Assembly (NCBI GenBank): GCA_902518355.1
Contig: CABYFY010000006.1
Span: 26,115 to 90,114 of the forward strand
Source of the DNA: an uncultured Bacteroidota bacterium
Lineage (GTDB): Bacteria > Bacteroidota > Bacteroidia > Flavobacteriales > Flavobacteriaceae
Direction of reading: 5' to 3'
Length of the DNA stretch: 64,000 nt
Each line of letters begins with the position of its first letter. The first letter of the stretch is position 1. Of the stretch, positions 1-9,529 are shown piece after piece. Made by a program: the position numbers and the translations under genes. The notes beneath the pieces were generated by a model. That model saw nothing but the letters and a program-made list of their open reading frames with translations, was not told the origin of the DNA and ran no database searches.

Positions 1-379
1 GATATTTTTTTTCAGAATCTAAACCAAGATATTTTGCAGATGCTCCAGTTGATATTATTACTGAATTACATTCCAATTCATGTTCATCATTAATCCATAA
101 TTTTAACTTTTCAGTAAAATCAACTTTTGTTACCCAACCATTTCGGATATCAGTACCAAATCTTTCTGCTTGTTTTTGTAATTCTACCATCATTTCAGGA
201 CCAGAAACTCCGTCTGGATATCCAGGAAAATTTTCAACATCCGTTGTAGTTGTTAACTGGCCACCAGGTTGAATCCCTTGATATAAAACTGGATTCATAT
301 TTGCTCTTGCTGCATATATTGCTGCTGTATAACCTGCCGGACCTGAGCCTATGATAAGGCAATTTACTTTTTCACTCAT
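1..379 (-). CDS. trxB: Thioredoxin reductase, N-terminal part (cut by window edge)
   Basis: The product would be the NADPH-dependent flavoenzyme that reduces thioredoxin in the cytoplasm. The visible 126 residues start MSEKVNCLIIGSGPAGYTAA, with the FAD-binding GxGxxG at residues 11-16, followed by the family signature GGQLTTTTDVENFPGYP and ISTGASAKYLG near the cut. The redox CxxC and NADPH domain lie left of the window, so integrity cannot be judged. The ATG at 379 is chosen because the dinucleotide-binding strand begins right after it. It is divergent from the sugar dehydrogenase-like gene, with a candidate -7 box at 399-406. Identity is secure. Confidence 0.93.
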   Translation of the reverse strand, partial: MSEKVNCLIIGSGPAGYTAAIYAARANMNPVLYQGIQPGGQLTTTTDVENFPGYPDGVSGPEMMVELQKQAERFGTDIRNGWVTKVDFTEKLKLWINDEHELECNSVIISTGASAKYLGLDSEKKY

Positions 380-398
380 TTACATTTAATTTGATAAA

Positions 399-406
399 CA
401 AAAATA
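399..406 (-). promoter_or_regulatory. Candidate -7 promoter box for trxB
   Basis: Read on the minus strand this is TATTTTTG, a full match to the Bacteroidota -7 consensus TAnnTTTG. It sits 19 bases upstream of the trxB ATG, which would give a leader of roughly a dozen bases. No convincing TTG -33 element is seen at the usual distance, and AT-rich DNA yields chance matches. Confidence 0.4.
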
Positions 407-473
407 TGTAATTATTGTTTATTTGAAGCATGCATTTAACCATTTAATAAGTAGTTTTTTGTAATTTCATTAT

Positions 474-1550
474 ATGAAGAAGTTTATATTATTTTTTACG
501 GTTTTTTGTTTTTTTAATAATTCATTTCCAAATGAATTGAAATACGAATTAATAGTTGATAATTTAGATGTACCATGGGCATTTGTTTTTTTGCCTGACG
601 ATTCAATTTTGATTACTGAACGAAGGGGTGAGTTAATTCACTACAAAAAAGGGATAAAAACGATTATCAAAAATCTTCCTGAAATTATTTCTAAAAATCA
701 AGGTGGTTTACTTGATATCGAATTACACCACAATTATTCTGAAAACAAATGGATTTATATTTCTTACTCATCTTCTAATGATAAAAATGAGGGAACAAAT
801 ACGTCTATATTAAGATTTAAATTAAATGGAAATCAAGCAACTAATCAGCAAATAATTTATAAAGCCTTACCTAATAGTAAAAGAAGCCTGCATTATGGAA
901 GCAGGATGGTATTTGACAAGGATAATTATTTATTTTTCAGTATTGGTGACAGAGGAAATCGAGATCTTAACCCGCAGGATATTAATAGAGATGGTGGTAA
1001 AATCTATAGATTACATGATGACGGAAGGATTCCAATTGACAATCCTTTTGTTAATGAGAAAAATTCAAAAAAAGCAATTTTTAGCTATGGCCACCGAAAC
1101 CCACAGGGAATGTTTTATGACGAAAAAAATAATAAAATATGGATTCATGAGCATGGCCCTAGAGGTGGTGATGAAATAAATATCATTGAAGCTGGAGAAA
1201 ATTATGGATGGCCATTAGCCAGCTACGGCATTAATTATATCGGAACAGAATTTACGGATAAAACTTCCATAGATGGTATGATTGACCCAATTCACTTTTG
1301 GGTTCCTTCTATTGCACCCAGCGGAATGGTTTATGTTGACAACCCAAATTATCCGTCACTAAATCAAAGTATTTTAATAGGATCGTTAAAGTTTCAATAC
1401 CTACACCAATGTGTTATTAAAGACGGTAAAGTAGTAGAAGAAAAAAAATTATTTGATCAAATTGGCAGAGTAAGATCTGTTGAGTTAGACAAAGACAAAA
1501 ATATTTTTGTGGGGGTTGAAAACCTTGGAATTATAAAACTAATTGAATAA
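474..1550 (+). CDS. PQQ-dependent sugar dehydrogenase-like secreted protein (GSDH family)
   Basis: A 358-residue beta-propeller protein of the glucose/sorbosone dehydrogenase family (Aldose sugar dehydrogenase/YliI type), which oxidises sugars in the periplasm using PQQ. A signal peptide covers about residues 1-20 (MKKFILFFTVFCFFNNSFPN). Family landmarks are VPWAFVFLPD (33-42), HYGSRMVFD with the presumed catalytic His140, SYGHRNPQG (204-212) and HEHGPRGGDE (225-234), then NYGWP. Length is normal for the bacterial family. It is the first gene of a run continuing into udk, whose TTG start alternative overlaps this gene's end. The substrate cannot be read from sequence, and no PQQ synthesis genes are in the window. 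Confidence 0.88.
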   Translation: MKKFILFFTVFCFFNNSFPNELKYELIVDNLDVPWAFVFLPDDSILITERRGELIHYKKGIKTIIKNLPEIISKNQGGLLDIELHHNYSENKWIYISYSSSNDKNEGTNTSILRFKLNGNQATNQQIIYKALPNSKRSLHYGSRMVFDKDNYLFFSIGDRGNRDLNPQDINRDGGKIYRLHDDGRIPIDNPFVNEKNSKKAIFSYGHRNPQGMFYDEKNNKIWIHEHGPRGGDEINIIEAGENYGWPLASYGINYIGTEFTDKTSIDGMIDPIHFWVPSIAPSGMVYVDNPNYPSLNQSILIGSLKFQYLHQCVIKDGKVVEEKKLFDQIGRVRSVELDKDKNIFVGVENLGIIKLIE

Positions 1551-1551
1551 A

Positions 1552-2154
1552 ATGTTCATTATAGGAATTACTGGTGGTACTGGAAGCGGAAAAACTACAA
1601 TTGTTAACGAAGTCATTAATTTATTCTATGCATCAGAAATTTGTTTGTTGTCTTCAGATTCATATTATAAGAATAATGTCAGTTTAGATTTTAACCAAAG
1701 GGATAAATTAAATTATGATATACCTGAGGCAATTGACTTTGACTTATTAAATAAACATATTGATTTACTTAAACAAGAAATAAATATTAATGTACCTAAC
1801 TATTGTTTTACTACACATTTAAGACTTGAAAAAACAACAGTAGTAGAACCAAAAAAAATATTAATAATAGAAGGTATCTTAATTCTTACAAATAAAACTT
1901 TAAGAGACAGTATTAATTATTCGGTATTTTTAGATTGTCCACGAGATGTAAGATTCCAAAGAAGGTTGGATAGGGATATCAAAGAAAGAGGAAGAAACTA
2001 TAATGATGTTATAAACCTATTTGAAACTAGACTTGACATTATGCACTCTGAATTTGTTGAACCACACAAAAAATTTTGTGATTTAATTTTAAACACTAAC
2101 GAAAATATTAACATTAATCCTTTGATTAACGTAATAAAAAAGAATTTGCGATGA
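1552..2154 (+). CDS. udk: Uridine kinase
   Basis: Phosphorylates uridine and cytidine in pyrimidine salvage. The protein opens MFIIGITGGTGSGKTTIVNE, with the P-loop GGTGSGKT at residues 8-15, and continues with SSDSYYK, the LNYDIPEAIDF segment and EGILIL, all hallmarks of the family. The 200-residue length is typical. I prefer the ATG at 1552; an in-frame TTG at 1543 would overlap the previous gene by eight bases and add three residues. The stop overlaps the next start (ATGA at 2151), indicating co-translation with the DivIC-like gene, an order common in Flavobacteriaceae. Confidence 0.95.
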   Translation: MFIIGITGGTGSGKTTIVNEVINLFYASEICLLSSDSYYKNNVSLDFNQRDKLNYDIPEAIDFDLLNKHIDLLKQEININVPNYCFTTHLRLEKTTVVEPKKILIIEGILILTNKTLRDSINYSVFLDCPRDVRFQRRLDRDIKERGRNYNDVINLFETRLDIMHSEFVEPHKKFCDLILNTNENININPLINVIKKNLR

Positions 2155-2450
2155 AAAATAAAATCTTAAAATTCGTTAAAAGCACCTATGGAATTATTAT
2201 AATATTATTCATTTTTTGGATGATATTTTTTGACAGTAATTCTCTAATTATTCATAGCGAACTAAATAATGACATTAAAGAATTAAATGAGCAAAAAACC
2301 TACTACGAGAAAGAAATTGCAAAAGATAATATTGAACTTGAAATGATACAATCTGACTCTGGGCTTGAAAAATATGCAAGAGAAAAATTATTTATGAAAA
2401 AAGATAATGAAGAAATTTTTTTAATAGAATATGACACAATTTTAGATTAG
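2151..2450 (+). CDS. Septum formation initiator family protein (DivIC/FtsB-like)
   Basis: A 99-residue single-pass membrane protein. A transmembrane segment at about residues 12-30 is followed by a coiled coil with heptad-like charged residues (about 35-75) and the short conserved tail ending EKYAREKLFMKKDNEE, where the YAREK segment is the FtsB/DivIC signature. The family links FtsL and FtsQ in the divisome. It overlaps udk by four bases and abuts mutA with no gap (TAG then ATG). Which of the FtsB or DivIC names applies cannot be decided here. Confidence 0.9.
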   Translation: MKNKILKFVKSTYGIIIILFIFWMIFFDSNSLIIHSELNNDIKELNEQKTYYEKEIAKDNIELEMIQSDSGLEKYAREKLFMKKDNEEIFLIEYDTILD

Positions 2451-3575
2451 ATGAAAGTTAGAAATGCTACACATAATCAATGGGCTGCGAAGATAATAAA
2501 TGACATTGGGGAAAAGGAGTATTGTGATTTATTCTCATTTTCAAACGAAGAAATAACTATTTCACCGCACTATTCAAAAAACGCTGATTCTATAATCAAT
2601 CCCGATAAATTATTATTTCCAAAAACCTGGGATATTATGGGCGATATTGATTGCAGTAATAATATTGATTTAAATGAGGAAATAAAAAAATTATTAGATA
2701 ATGACATAAATAATTTCACATTATATAATTATGTAAATGAGGATATTGATAAGTCAGTTATTTCAAGGGGTAATTTTTTTATCAGCTCTGATAAATTTAT
2801 GGAAAAGACTGATCTAAATATTTTAATTGAACCAAAATTGGACTCAATAGGCGATTTAAATTTAAATGATTGTGTAAATGAAAAATTTAAATTAAATATT
2901 TCATCAGAATTTTTTAAAAACTCTGGAGCTAACATAATACAAGAAATGGCCTTTTTAATCTCAGCGGCTTCAGAATTAGTAGAAAAATATGGAATTAATC
3001 TTATTGAAAAAATATCATTTGAGGTAATCCAGGGAAATAATTACTTTTTTGAAATAGCAAAAATTCAAGTTTTAAGAATTATTTGGAGTATAATTTCAAA
3101 AGAATATGGTAAACAAATCGATAATTGTATCATTACTGCTAAACCATCCACAAAAAACAAAACAATTGAAAATTATAATAATAATATTATAAGATCAACT
3201 TCAGAGTGTATGTCTGGAATTTTAGGGGGTTGTAATTTTATAAAATCCATCCCATATGACATTAAATTTAAGAACAGAAATGAATTTTCTCAAAGAATTA
3301 AATACAATCAACTATTAATTTTAAAAAATGAAACTTCGATTGACAAGGTTAATAATGCCATCAGTGGTAGTTATTATCTGACTTATTTAATCGAAAACTT
3401 AGCTCAAAAATCTATTGATTTATTTAAAAAAATAATATCAAACGGAGGTTATTCTGAGAGTTTAAAAAATGATGGGCTTTTTAATCATATTTTACTAAAC
3501 TCAAAAAAAGAAAAAGAACAATATAATTCAGGGGAAAAAATTTTAGTGGGATTCAATAAATATAAAGATGAATAA
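2451..3575 (+). CDS. mutA: Methylmalonyl-CoA mutase small subunit
   Basis: Non-catalytic partner subunit of the B12-dependent mutase that interconverts methylmalonyl-CoA and succinyl-CoA. The C-terminal half aligns with the mutase barrel: [50 protein letters not shown] and [13 protein letters not shown]. At 374 residues it lacks the cobalamin-like C-terminal domain found in actinobacterial small subunits and is short even for Bacteroidota (about 450 by recollection). Its N-terminal half is poorly recognisable. It directly follows the DivIC-like gene and overlaps mutB by eight bases, which fixes the pairing. Confidence 0.9.
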   Translation: MKVRNATHNQWAAKIINDIGEKEYCDLFSFSNEEITISPHYSKNADSIINPDKLLFPKTWDIMGDIDCSNNIDLNEEIKKLLDNDINNFTLYNYVNEDIDKSVISRGNFFISSDKFMEKTDLNILIEPKLDSIGDLNLNDCVNEKFKLNISSEFFKNSGANIIQEMAFLISAASELVEKYGINLIEKISFEVIQGNNYFFEIAKIQVLRIIWSIISKEYGKQIDNCIITAKPSTKNKTIENYNNNIIRSTSECMSGILGGCNFIKSIPYDIKFKNRNEFSQRIKYNQLLILKNETSIDKVNNAISGSYYLTYLIENLAQKSIDLFKKIISNGGYSESLKNDGLFNHILLNSKKEKEQYNSGEKILVGFNKYKDE

Positions 3576-5703
3576 AAAGAATTTTTCCAATATAACCCTA
3601 AAGGACTTTAATCCAAAATCTATCAAAAAAGACAAAAATGTGTTTTTTGAAACCGATGAACAAATAAAAATTAAATCTAATTATTATTCAAAGGATTTTT
3701 CAAAAATAAAAGTATCTGAGTCAATCGCTGGATTACCACCGTTTGTTCGTGGGCCTTACTCATCTATGTATACCAAAAAACCATGGACAATTAGACAATA
3801 TGCAGGTTTTTCTACAGCAAAAGAAAGTAATAAATTTTATAGAGAAAATTTAAAAGCTGGACAAAAAGGCCTTTCTGTTGCTTTTGATTTGCCAACCCAC
3901 AGAGGTTATGATTCTGATAATTCCAGGGTAATTGGAGATGTTGGGAAAGCGGGGGTAGCAATTGACAGTGTTGATGATATGAAAATATTATTTGATGGGA
4001 TTCCATTAGACAAAATGAGCGTTTCAATGACAATGAATGGAGCGGTATTACCAATTATGGCATTTTATATTGTTGCTGCTGAAGAACAAGGAGTTGATAT
4101 CGAAAAACTTTCTGGGACTATTCAAAATGATATTTTAAAAGAATATATGGTAAGAAATACATTTATATATCCACCAAAAGATTCGATTAGAATCATTGCA
4201 GATATTTTTGAGTTTACAAGCAAGAATATGCCAAAATTCAATAGTATTAGCATTTCCGGATATCACATGCAAGAAGCGGGAGCTAGTGCTGATCTAGAGC
4301 TAGCATATACTCTAGCTAATGGGATTGAATATGTAAAAACAGGAATTAATGCGGGGCTTAAGGTAGACGATTTTGCCAATAGATTTTCGTTTTTTTGGGG
4401 TATTGGAATGAATCATTTTATGGAGATAGCTAAGATGAGGGCTGCTAGATATCTTTGGACTAAACTGATGAAACAGTTCAAACCTAAAGAAGAAAAGTCA
4501 TACTGTTTAAGAGCACATTGTCAAACAAGTGGTTGGAGTTTGACTGAACAAGAGCCATTTAACAATATAACACGTACAACGATTGAAGCTTTATCAGCAG
4601 TGTTTGGAGGAACCCAAAGTCTACATACAAATTCATTGGACGAAGCGATAGGATTACCAACAAAATTTTCTGCAAAAATTGCAAGAGATACACAATTAAT
4701 TATTCAAGAAGAAATTGGAGCATGTGACACAGTTGATCCCTGGGGCGGAAGTTATTATGTTGAATATTTAACCGAAGAACTTATAGAAAAAGCAATGGTT
4801 CACATAAATGAGATAAATGATGCGGGTGGAATGACTAAAGCCATTGAAATAGGGATTCCCAAGATGAGAATAGAACAAGCGGCAACAAAAAAACAAGCAA
4901 AAATTGATAATAAAGAATTTGTGATAGTGGGGGTAAATAAATTTCAATTAAATGAAGATGAATCAATAAGTTATTTAGAAATAGATAATGAAGAAGTAAA
5001 AAATAATCAAATAAACAATTTAAAAAAGATTAAAAATTCTAGAGATGAGTCTGAAGTTCAGAAAATTTTAAATGAGTTAAGAATTGCAGCAAAAGAAAAA
5101 AATAAAAATTTACTAGCTTTAGCTGTAAAAGCTGCTCGTGCTAGAGCTACATTAGGTGAAATTAGCTTAGCTTTGGAAAAAGAGTTTGGAAGATACAAGT
5201 CAGAAATTAGAAGCTTTTCGGGAGTATATAAATCAGGTATGAAAGACAATAGTTCTTATATAAATGCTGTAAATCTTTGCAATAAATTTGCAGAAATTGA
5301 TGGTAGAAGACCAAGAATTTTGATTGCAAAAATTGGTCAAGATGGCCATGACCGTGGTGCAAAAGTGATTGCCACTAGTTTTGCTGATATTGGATTTGAT
5401 GTAGATATAGGGCCATTATTTCAAACACCTGAAGAAGTTGCCAAACAAGCAGTTGAAAATGATGTTCATATAGTAGGAATTTCATCACTTGCTGGTGGTC
5501 ACAAAACACTTGTCCCAAATTTAATTAAAGAATTAAAAAAATATGATAGTGATGATAAAATGATTGTTGTTGGAGGTGTTATACCAAAAAAAGATTATGA
5601 ATTTCTATATGAAAAAGGGGTTAAATGTATTTTTGGGCCAGGGTCAAATATTGGTAAATCTGCAAGTACCATATTAGAATCTTTAATTAATACTTATAGT
5701 TAA
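3568..5703 (+). CDS. mutB: Methylmalonyl-CoA mutase large (catalytic) subunit
   Basis: Cobalamin-dependent isomerase linking propionate, branched-chain amino acid and odd-chain lipid carbon to succinyl-CoA. The 711-residue protein has the substrate barrel, with [20 protein letters not shown] near residues 72-91, the [16 protein letters not shown] segment and [16 protein letters not shown]-terminal B12-binding domain follows, with DxHxxG at D592/H594/G597; His594 is the expected lower cobalt ligand. GPLFQTPEE and VVGGVIP complete that domain. Length is normal. It is the last gene of the run; about 95 bases separate it from parA. No mutase chaperone (MeaB) is seen nearby. Confidence 0.97.
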   Translation: MNKKNFSNITLKDFNPKSIKKDKNVFFETDEQIKIKSNYYSKDFSKIKVSESIAGLPPFVRGPYSSMYTKKPWTIRQYAGFSTAKESNKFYRENLKAGQKGLSVAFDLPTHRGYDSDNSRVIGDVGKAGVAIDSVDDMKILFDGIPLDKMSVSMTMNGAVLPIMAFYIVAAEEQGVDIEKLSGTIQNDILKEYMVRNTFIYPPKDSIRIIADIFEFTSKNMPKFNSISISGYHMQEAGASADLELAYTLANGIEYVKTGINAGLKVDDFANRFSFFWGIGMNHFMEIAKMRAARYLWTKLMKQFKPKEEKSYCLRAHCQTSGWSLTEQEPFNNITRTTIEALSAVFGGTQSLHTNSLDEAIGLPTKFSAKIARDTQLIIQEEIGACDTVDPWGGSYYVEYLTEELIEKAMVHINEINDAGGMTKAIEIGIPKMRIEQAATKKQAKIDNKEFVIVGVNKFQLNEDESISYLEIDNEEVKNNQINNLKKIKNSRDESEVQKILNELRIAAKEKNKNLLALAVKAARARATLGEISLALEKEFGRYKSEIRSFSGVYKSGMKDNSSYINAVNLCNKFAEIDGRRPRILIAKIGQDGHDRGAKVIATSFADIGFDVDIGPLFQTPEEVAKQAVENDVHIVGISSLAGGHKTLVPNLIKELKKYDSDDKMIVVGGVIPKKDYEFLYEKGVKCIFGPGSNIGKSASTILESLINTYS

Positions 5704-5739
5704 TTTTTCCTGTTAATATTTTAAAATTTCTTTAACAAG

Positions 5740-5753
5740 AATTAGTTCTAATT
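5740..5753. promoter_or_regulatory. Short inverted repeat upstream of parA
   Basis: AATTAG-TT-CTAATT is a perfect six-base inverted repeat with a two-base centre, 45 bases before the parA start in the only sizeable gap between mutB and parA. It could be an operator for ParA autoregulation or a chance palindrome in AT-rich DNA. No canonical parS (GTTTCACGTGAAAC type) is present here. Confidence 0.25.
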
Positions 5754-5798
5754 AAATTTTATTAATCGTACATTTAAATTTATTTCTAGGTCAAAAAT

Positions 5799-6560
5799 AT
5801 GAGTAAAATTATTGCCATTTCTAATCAGAAAGGAGGGGTTGGAAAAACCACAACTTCGGTGAATCTATCTTCTTCACTTGCAGCTCTAGAAAAAAAAGTA
5901 TTATTAATAGATTTTGACCCACAAGCAAATTCAACATCATCCATTGGAATTGATATAAATATTGGAAGTAAAACAATTTATGATTTATTGGAAAATGAGT
6001 GCTCATCGGATGATTGTATTAATAAAACTAATCTTGAATTTCTAGATGTAATTCCTGCTCATATAGACTTAGTAGGAATTGAAATTGAATCAATCGATAT
6101 GATTGAAAGAGAGTATTTATTGAGAAATACAATTTTTAATTTTAAAGCTGATTATGATTTTATCATTATAGATTGCCCTCCATCTCTTGGATTGTTAACA
6201 ATAAATGCTTTGACAGCAGCCGATTCAGTCTTGATTCCTATTCAATGTGAATATTTAGCGCTTGAAGGACTTGGTAAATTGCTAAATACAATTAAAAGCA
6301 TTCAAAAACTACATAACAAAGAACTTTCAATTGAAGGTTTGTTATTAACGATGTATGATACTAGATTAAATCTCTCAAATCAAGTAAAAAAGGAGGTTAA
6401 ACTACATTTCAATGAAATGGTTTTTAAAACAGTTATTCACAGAAATGTAAGATTGGGGGAGGCAACCAGTTACGGAAAAAGTATCATAGATTATGATGTA
6501 AGCAGTAAAGGTGCAGATAATTATTTAAATTTAGCAAAGGAAATTATTTCAAAAAACTGA
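5799..6560 (+). CDS. parA: Chromosome partitioning ATPase ParA (Soj)
   Basis: Deviant Walker-A ATPase that moves ParB-bound origins along the nucleoid. The sequence starts MSKIIAISNQKGGVGKTTTS, with KGGVGKTT at residues 11-18, the signature lysine at 11, DFDPQANST, then DYDFIIIDCPPSLGLLT (Walker B) and PIQCEYLALEGL. At 253 residues it is a chromosomal, not plasmid, type: it lacks an N-terminal helix-turn-helix. Two bases separate it from parB, so they form an operon. A small inverted repeat lies upstream at 5740-5753. Confidence 0.97.
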   Translation: MSKIIAISNQKGGVGKTTTSVNLSSSLAALEKKVLLIDFDPQANSTSSIGIDINIGSKTIYDLLENECSSDDCINKTNLEFLDVIPAHIDLVGIEIESIDMIEREYLLRNTIFNFKADYDFIIIDCPPSLGLLTINALTAADSVLIPIQCEYLALEGLGKLLNTIKSIQKLHNKELSIEGLLLTMYDTRLNLSNQVKKEVKLHFNEMVFKTVIHRNVRLGEATSYGKSIIDYDVSSKGADNYLNLAKEIISKN

Positions 6561-6562
6561 TA

Positions 6563-7438
6563 ATGGCTAAAGCAACAAAAAAACAAGTTTTAGGTAGAGG
6601 TCTAACTAGCATACTTAAAGATTCTAAAAACAAGGCAAGTACAATTTCCAAAATTAAAACAAACTACAGTACTGAAATTGAAATTTCTAAGATAATCCTT
6701 AATCCATTTCAACCAAGGTCTGCTTTTAACAAGGAAAAATTAGAGGAATTAATTATATCAATCAAAAATATTGGATTAATCCAACCAATCACAGTAAAAA
6801 AATTATCAAAAAATGAATTTCAATTAATTTCTGGAGAAAGAAGATTAAGAGCATTTAAACAATTAAAAATTAATAAAATTCCTTGTTATATCAGAAATGC
6901 CAATGACCAAGAATCATTAGAAATGGCTCTAGTTGAAAATATTCATAGACAAGACTTAGATGCAATTGAAATAGCGATTTCCTATAATAGATTAATTGAA
7001 GAAATTAAACTTACACAAGAGGAATTGAGTGATAAAATCGGAAAAAAAAGATCTACGGTAAGTAATTATTTGAGATTACTCAAGCTAAACCCAATAATTC
7101 AAAGTGGAATTAAAGATGGCTTTATTTCAATGGGCCACGGAAGAGCAATGATCAACATTGATGATGAAAAGCTTCAACTTTCGATATATCAAAAGATAAT
7201 TTCAAAAAATTTATCCGTTAGAAATACCGAGAGACTAATTAAATCTTTAAAAAATCCGCATATAAAAAAGAAAAACAGTAAAGTACTTTTAGATTTCACC
7301 AAGGAAAAGAATAAAACAGAAAAAAATCTAGATACCAAAGTTGAATTCATTTTCAAAAATGATAACAGCGGTAAAATTATTTTAAGTTTTAAATCTAAAA
7401 GTGATTTTCAAAGAATAGTAAAGAAAATAAATGAATAA
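6563..7438 (+). CDS. parB: Chromosome partitioning protein ParB
   Basis: CTP-dependent DNA clamp that loads at parS. Landmarks are LNPFQPR (46-52), the CTPase motif GERRLRA (91-97), ENIHRQDLDAIE (125-136) and a helix-turn-helix at about 150-172 (TQEELSDKIGKKRSTVSNYL), followed by a lysine-rich linker and a C-terminal dimerisation region. Length (291) is normal for chromosomal ParB. It overlaps the DUF5683 gene by eight bases. No parS-like CACGTG palindrome was found by eye in the window, so its binding site is probably elsewhere or diverged. Confidence 0.95.
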   Translation: MAKATKKQVLGRGLTSILKDSKNKASTISKIKTNYSTEIEISKIILNPFQPRSAFNKEKLEELIISIKNIGLIQPITVKKLSKNEFQLISGERRLRAFKQLKINKIPCYIRNANDQESLEMALVENIHRQDLDAIEIAISYNRLIEEIKLTQEELSDKIGKKRSTVSNYLRLLKLNPIIQSGIKDGFISMGHGRAMINIDDEKLQLSIYQKIISKNLSVRNTERLIKSLKNPHIKKKNSKVLLDFTKEKNKTEKNLDTKVEFIFKNDNSGKIILSFKSKSDFQRIVKKINE

Positions 7439-7976
7439 AAAGTCATTATATATTATCGTTTTTTTTATGCCAATTTTTATGTTTAGTCAAAATGAACTTC
7501 CTGATAAAGATTTAGAAATGGCTTTAAGACCTTCAAAAGCTACGTTTTATTCCGCTGTTCTTCCTGGGCTGGGTCAAGCTTACAATAAAAAATATTGGAA
7601 AATTCCTATAGTTTATGGAGCTCTAGCTACTGGAATATATTTTTATAATCAAAATGATAAAGATTATAATAGGTATAGAAATGCATATAAGAGAAGATTA
7701 GCAGGTTTTACTGATGATGAGTTTTACGGTAATGGACTATACCCTTCAATTTCTAATGATGGATTAATAAGAGCTCAAAATACATTAAAAAGAAACAAAG
7801 AGCTTTCAATTTTAGTTACTGTAGGACTTTATATTCTAAATATTATTGATGCTAATGTTGATGCACATTTACTTCAGTATAATCTTGACGATAATTTGAC
7901 ATTAGAACCAAAAATAAATTATAACGAAGTTCTAAATAAATCAAATTTTGGAATTTCTCTAAATGTGGAATTATGA
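7431..7976 (+). CDS. DUF5683 domain membrane protein
   Basis: A 181-residue protein with an N-terminal signal or anchor (residues 1-19, ending MFSQ) and the conserved segment PSKATFYSAVLPGLGQAYNK (about 33-52), followed by KYWKIPIVYGALATGIYFY, which looks membrane-inserted. This family typically follows parB in Bacteroidota. Its function is not known to me. It overlaps parB by eight bases and lepB by four (ATGA), so it is part of the same transcript. In many relatives dapB lies between this gene and lepB; here it is absent. Confidence 0.85.
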   Translation: MNKKSLYIIVFFMPIFMFSQNELPDKDLEMALRPSKATFYSAVLPGLGQAYNKKYWKIPIVYGALATGIYFYNQNDKDYNRYRNAYKRRLAGFTDDEFYGNGLYPSISNDGLIRAQNTLKRNKELSILVTVGLYILNIIDANVDAHLLQYNLDDNLTLEPKINYNEVLNKSNFGISLNVEL

Positions 7977-9529
7977 TTGAAATCCTATTTATTTTACTTT
8001 TTTTAAATATTATCCATGGAATTGGTACATGGAAATTATATAATATTTCGGGTAATAAGGGCTGGCAGTCATTCATACCTGTCTATAATATATTGGTTTT
8101 ACTCAAAATAGTTAATAGACCATGGTGGTGGATTTTTATTTTAATTTTACCTGTTTTAAATATCATAATTATTCCTGTTCTATGGGTTGAAATCTCAAGA
8201 AGTTTTGGAAAAAACAAATATACTGATACTATACTTTCTATTTGCTCATTAGGATTTTATAATTATTATATCAACTATTTTACAAAAGCTAAACATGTTG
8301 AAAACAGAGACATAAATCCAAAAAGCTCTAATGGAGAGTGGATTAGTTCAATAATTTTTGCTGTAATAGCTGCTACATTTGTTCATACATATTTTATGCA
8401 ACCCTATACGATTCCTACTTCCTCTCTCGAAAAATCTCTTTTAGTTGGAGATTTCTTATTTGTTAGTAAGTTTCATTATGGAGCAAGAGTACCTATGACT
8501 ACAGTAGCAGCCCCTATGGTACATGACACTATTCCAATCATAAAAACACGTTCTTACATTAACAAAGAACAACTTCCATTTTTAGCAGAACTTCCATACA
8601 TGAGATTACCGGGACTGCAAAAGATAAAGAGAAATGAAATAGTATGCTTTAATTGGCCAGTTGATACATTTAAAAATATGTATTACACTGATAAGTATTA
8701 TTACAAACCCATAGATAAAAAAACCAATTATGTAAAAAGAGCTGTTGGAATTGCAGGAGATACATTAGAAGTCATAAATGGTTATGTTTATATAAATGGA
8801 CAAAAAAATCAATTACCAGAAAGAGCTAAACTTCAATTTTCATATTTAGTTCAACCAAAAAAAAATAAGTTTAACCAAAAAGTTATGATTAACAATTATG
8901 ATATAACTGACAGGTTTGGACCAATAAACAGTGATTATACTTATAAGTTTATGGGTATAAGCAACTCATCACTAGAGAAGCTAAAAAAAGACACAAACGT
9001 TGAATGGATAAAAAAAGACACTTTTCCAAAGGGTTTTAAAGACCCTTCTGTTTTCCCCCAAAAATCATCATTCAATTGGAATAATGATTTTTATGGACCT
9101 ATATACATTCCTAAAAAAGATTCATCAGTTGAATTAAATAAAGAGAACTTACCTATTTATGAAAGACTTATTAGGGTTTATGAGAATAATGATTTATTCA
9201 CTATGGATGATAAAATTTATATTAATGGAGTTGAAACAAAAAAATATACATTTAAGCAGGATTATTATTGGTTAATGGGTGATAATAGAAGTAATTCTCA
9301 GGATTCAAGATCATGGGGTTTTGTGCCTTTTGATCATGTTGTTGGAAAACCGGTTTTCAAATGGCTAAGCATTGATTATAATGCAAAGGGTTTTAATAAA
9401 ATCCGTTGGGATAGAATGTTTACTACGGTTCATGGTAAAGGTAAACCAACTTCTTATTTTTTATATTTTATTGCAGTTGTGGTTTTGTGGAATGTAATTT
9501 CTTATTTCAGAAGAAAGAAATTACAATGA
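7973..9529 (+). CDS. lepB: Signal peptidase I with N-terminal multi-pass membrane domain
   Basis: Removes signal peptides from exported proteins at the inner membrane. The 518-residue length is the large Bacteroidota form. Residues 1-105 form a hydrophobic module resembling DUF5684 (GWQSFIPVYN), followed by a further membrane helix at about 123-140. The catalytic serine is Ser151 in YTIPTSSLEKSLLVGDF, and the general base is Lys255 in YVKRAVGIAGDTLEVING. The C-terminal box is LMGDNRSNSQDSRSWGFVP. The residue after the serine is Leu, not the usual Met. A long insertion separates the serine and lysine boxes, as in relatives. The ATGA overlaps on both sides show tight coupling. Confidence 0.95.
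   Translation: MIEILFILLFLNIIHGIGTWKLYNISGNKGWQSFIPVYNILVLLKIVNRPWWWIFILILPVLNIIIIPVLWVEISRSFGKNKYTDTILSICSLGFYNYYINYFTKAKHVENRDINPKSSNGEWISSIIFAVIAATFVHTYFMQPYTIPTSSLEKSLLVGDFLFVSKFHYGARVPMTTVAAPMVHDTIPIIKTRSYINKEQLPFLAELPYMRLPGLQKIKRNEIVCFNWPVDTFKNMYYTDKYYYKPIDKKTNYVKRAVGIAGDTLEVINGYVYINGQKNQLPERAKLQFSYLVQPKKNKFNQKVMINNYDITDRFGPINSDYTYKFMGISNSSLEKLKKDTNVEWIKKDTFPKGFKDPSVFPQKSSFNWNNDFYGPIYIPKKDSSVELNKENLPIYERLIRVYENNDLFTMDDKIYINGVETKKYTFKQDYYWLMGDNRSNSQDSRSWGFVPFDHVVGKPVFKWLSIDYNAKGFNKIRWDRMFTTVHGKGKPTSYFLYFIAVVVLWNVISYFRRKKLQ

Noticed and set aside
895..1179. Open frame inside the sugar dehydrogenase-like gene
   Set aside because: Different frame of a clear beta-propeller gene, no recognisable protein features. 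Similar internal and antisense frames throughout the window were left out for the same reason.
5704..7976. Possible parS site or replication origin near parAB
   Set aside because: No CACGTG-centred parS palindrome and no cluster of TTATCCACA-like DnaA boxes were found; parAB alone does not mark the origin in this group.
9487..9528. GTG start extending the WbqC-like protein by 13 residues
   Set aside because: The added residues lie within lepB, while the ATG in the ATGA overlap gives the family N-terminus.
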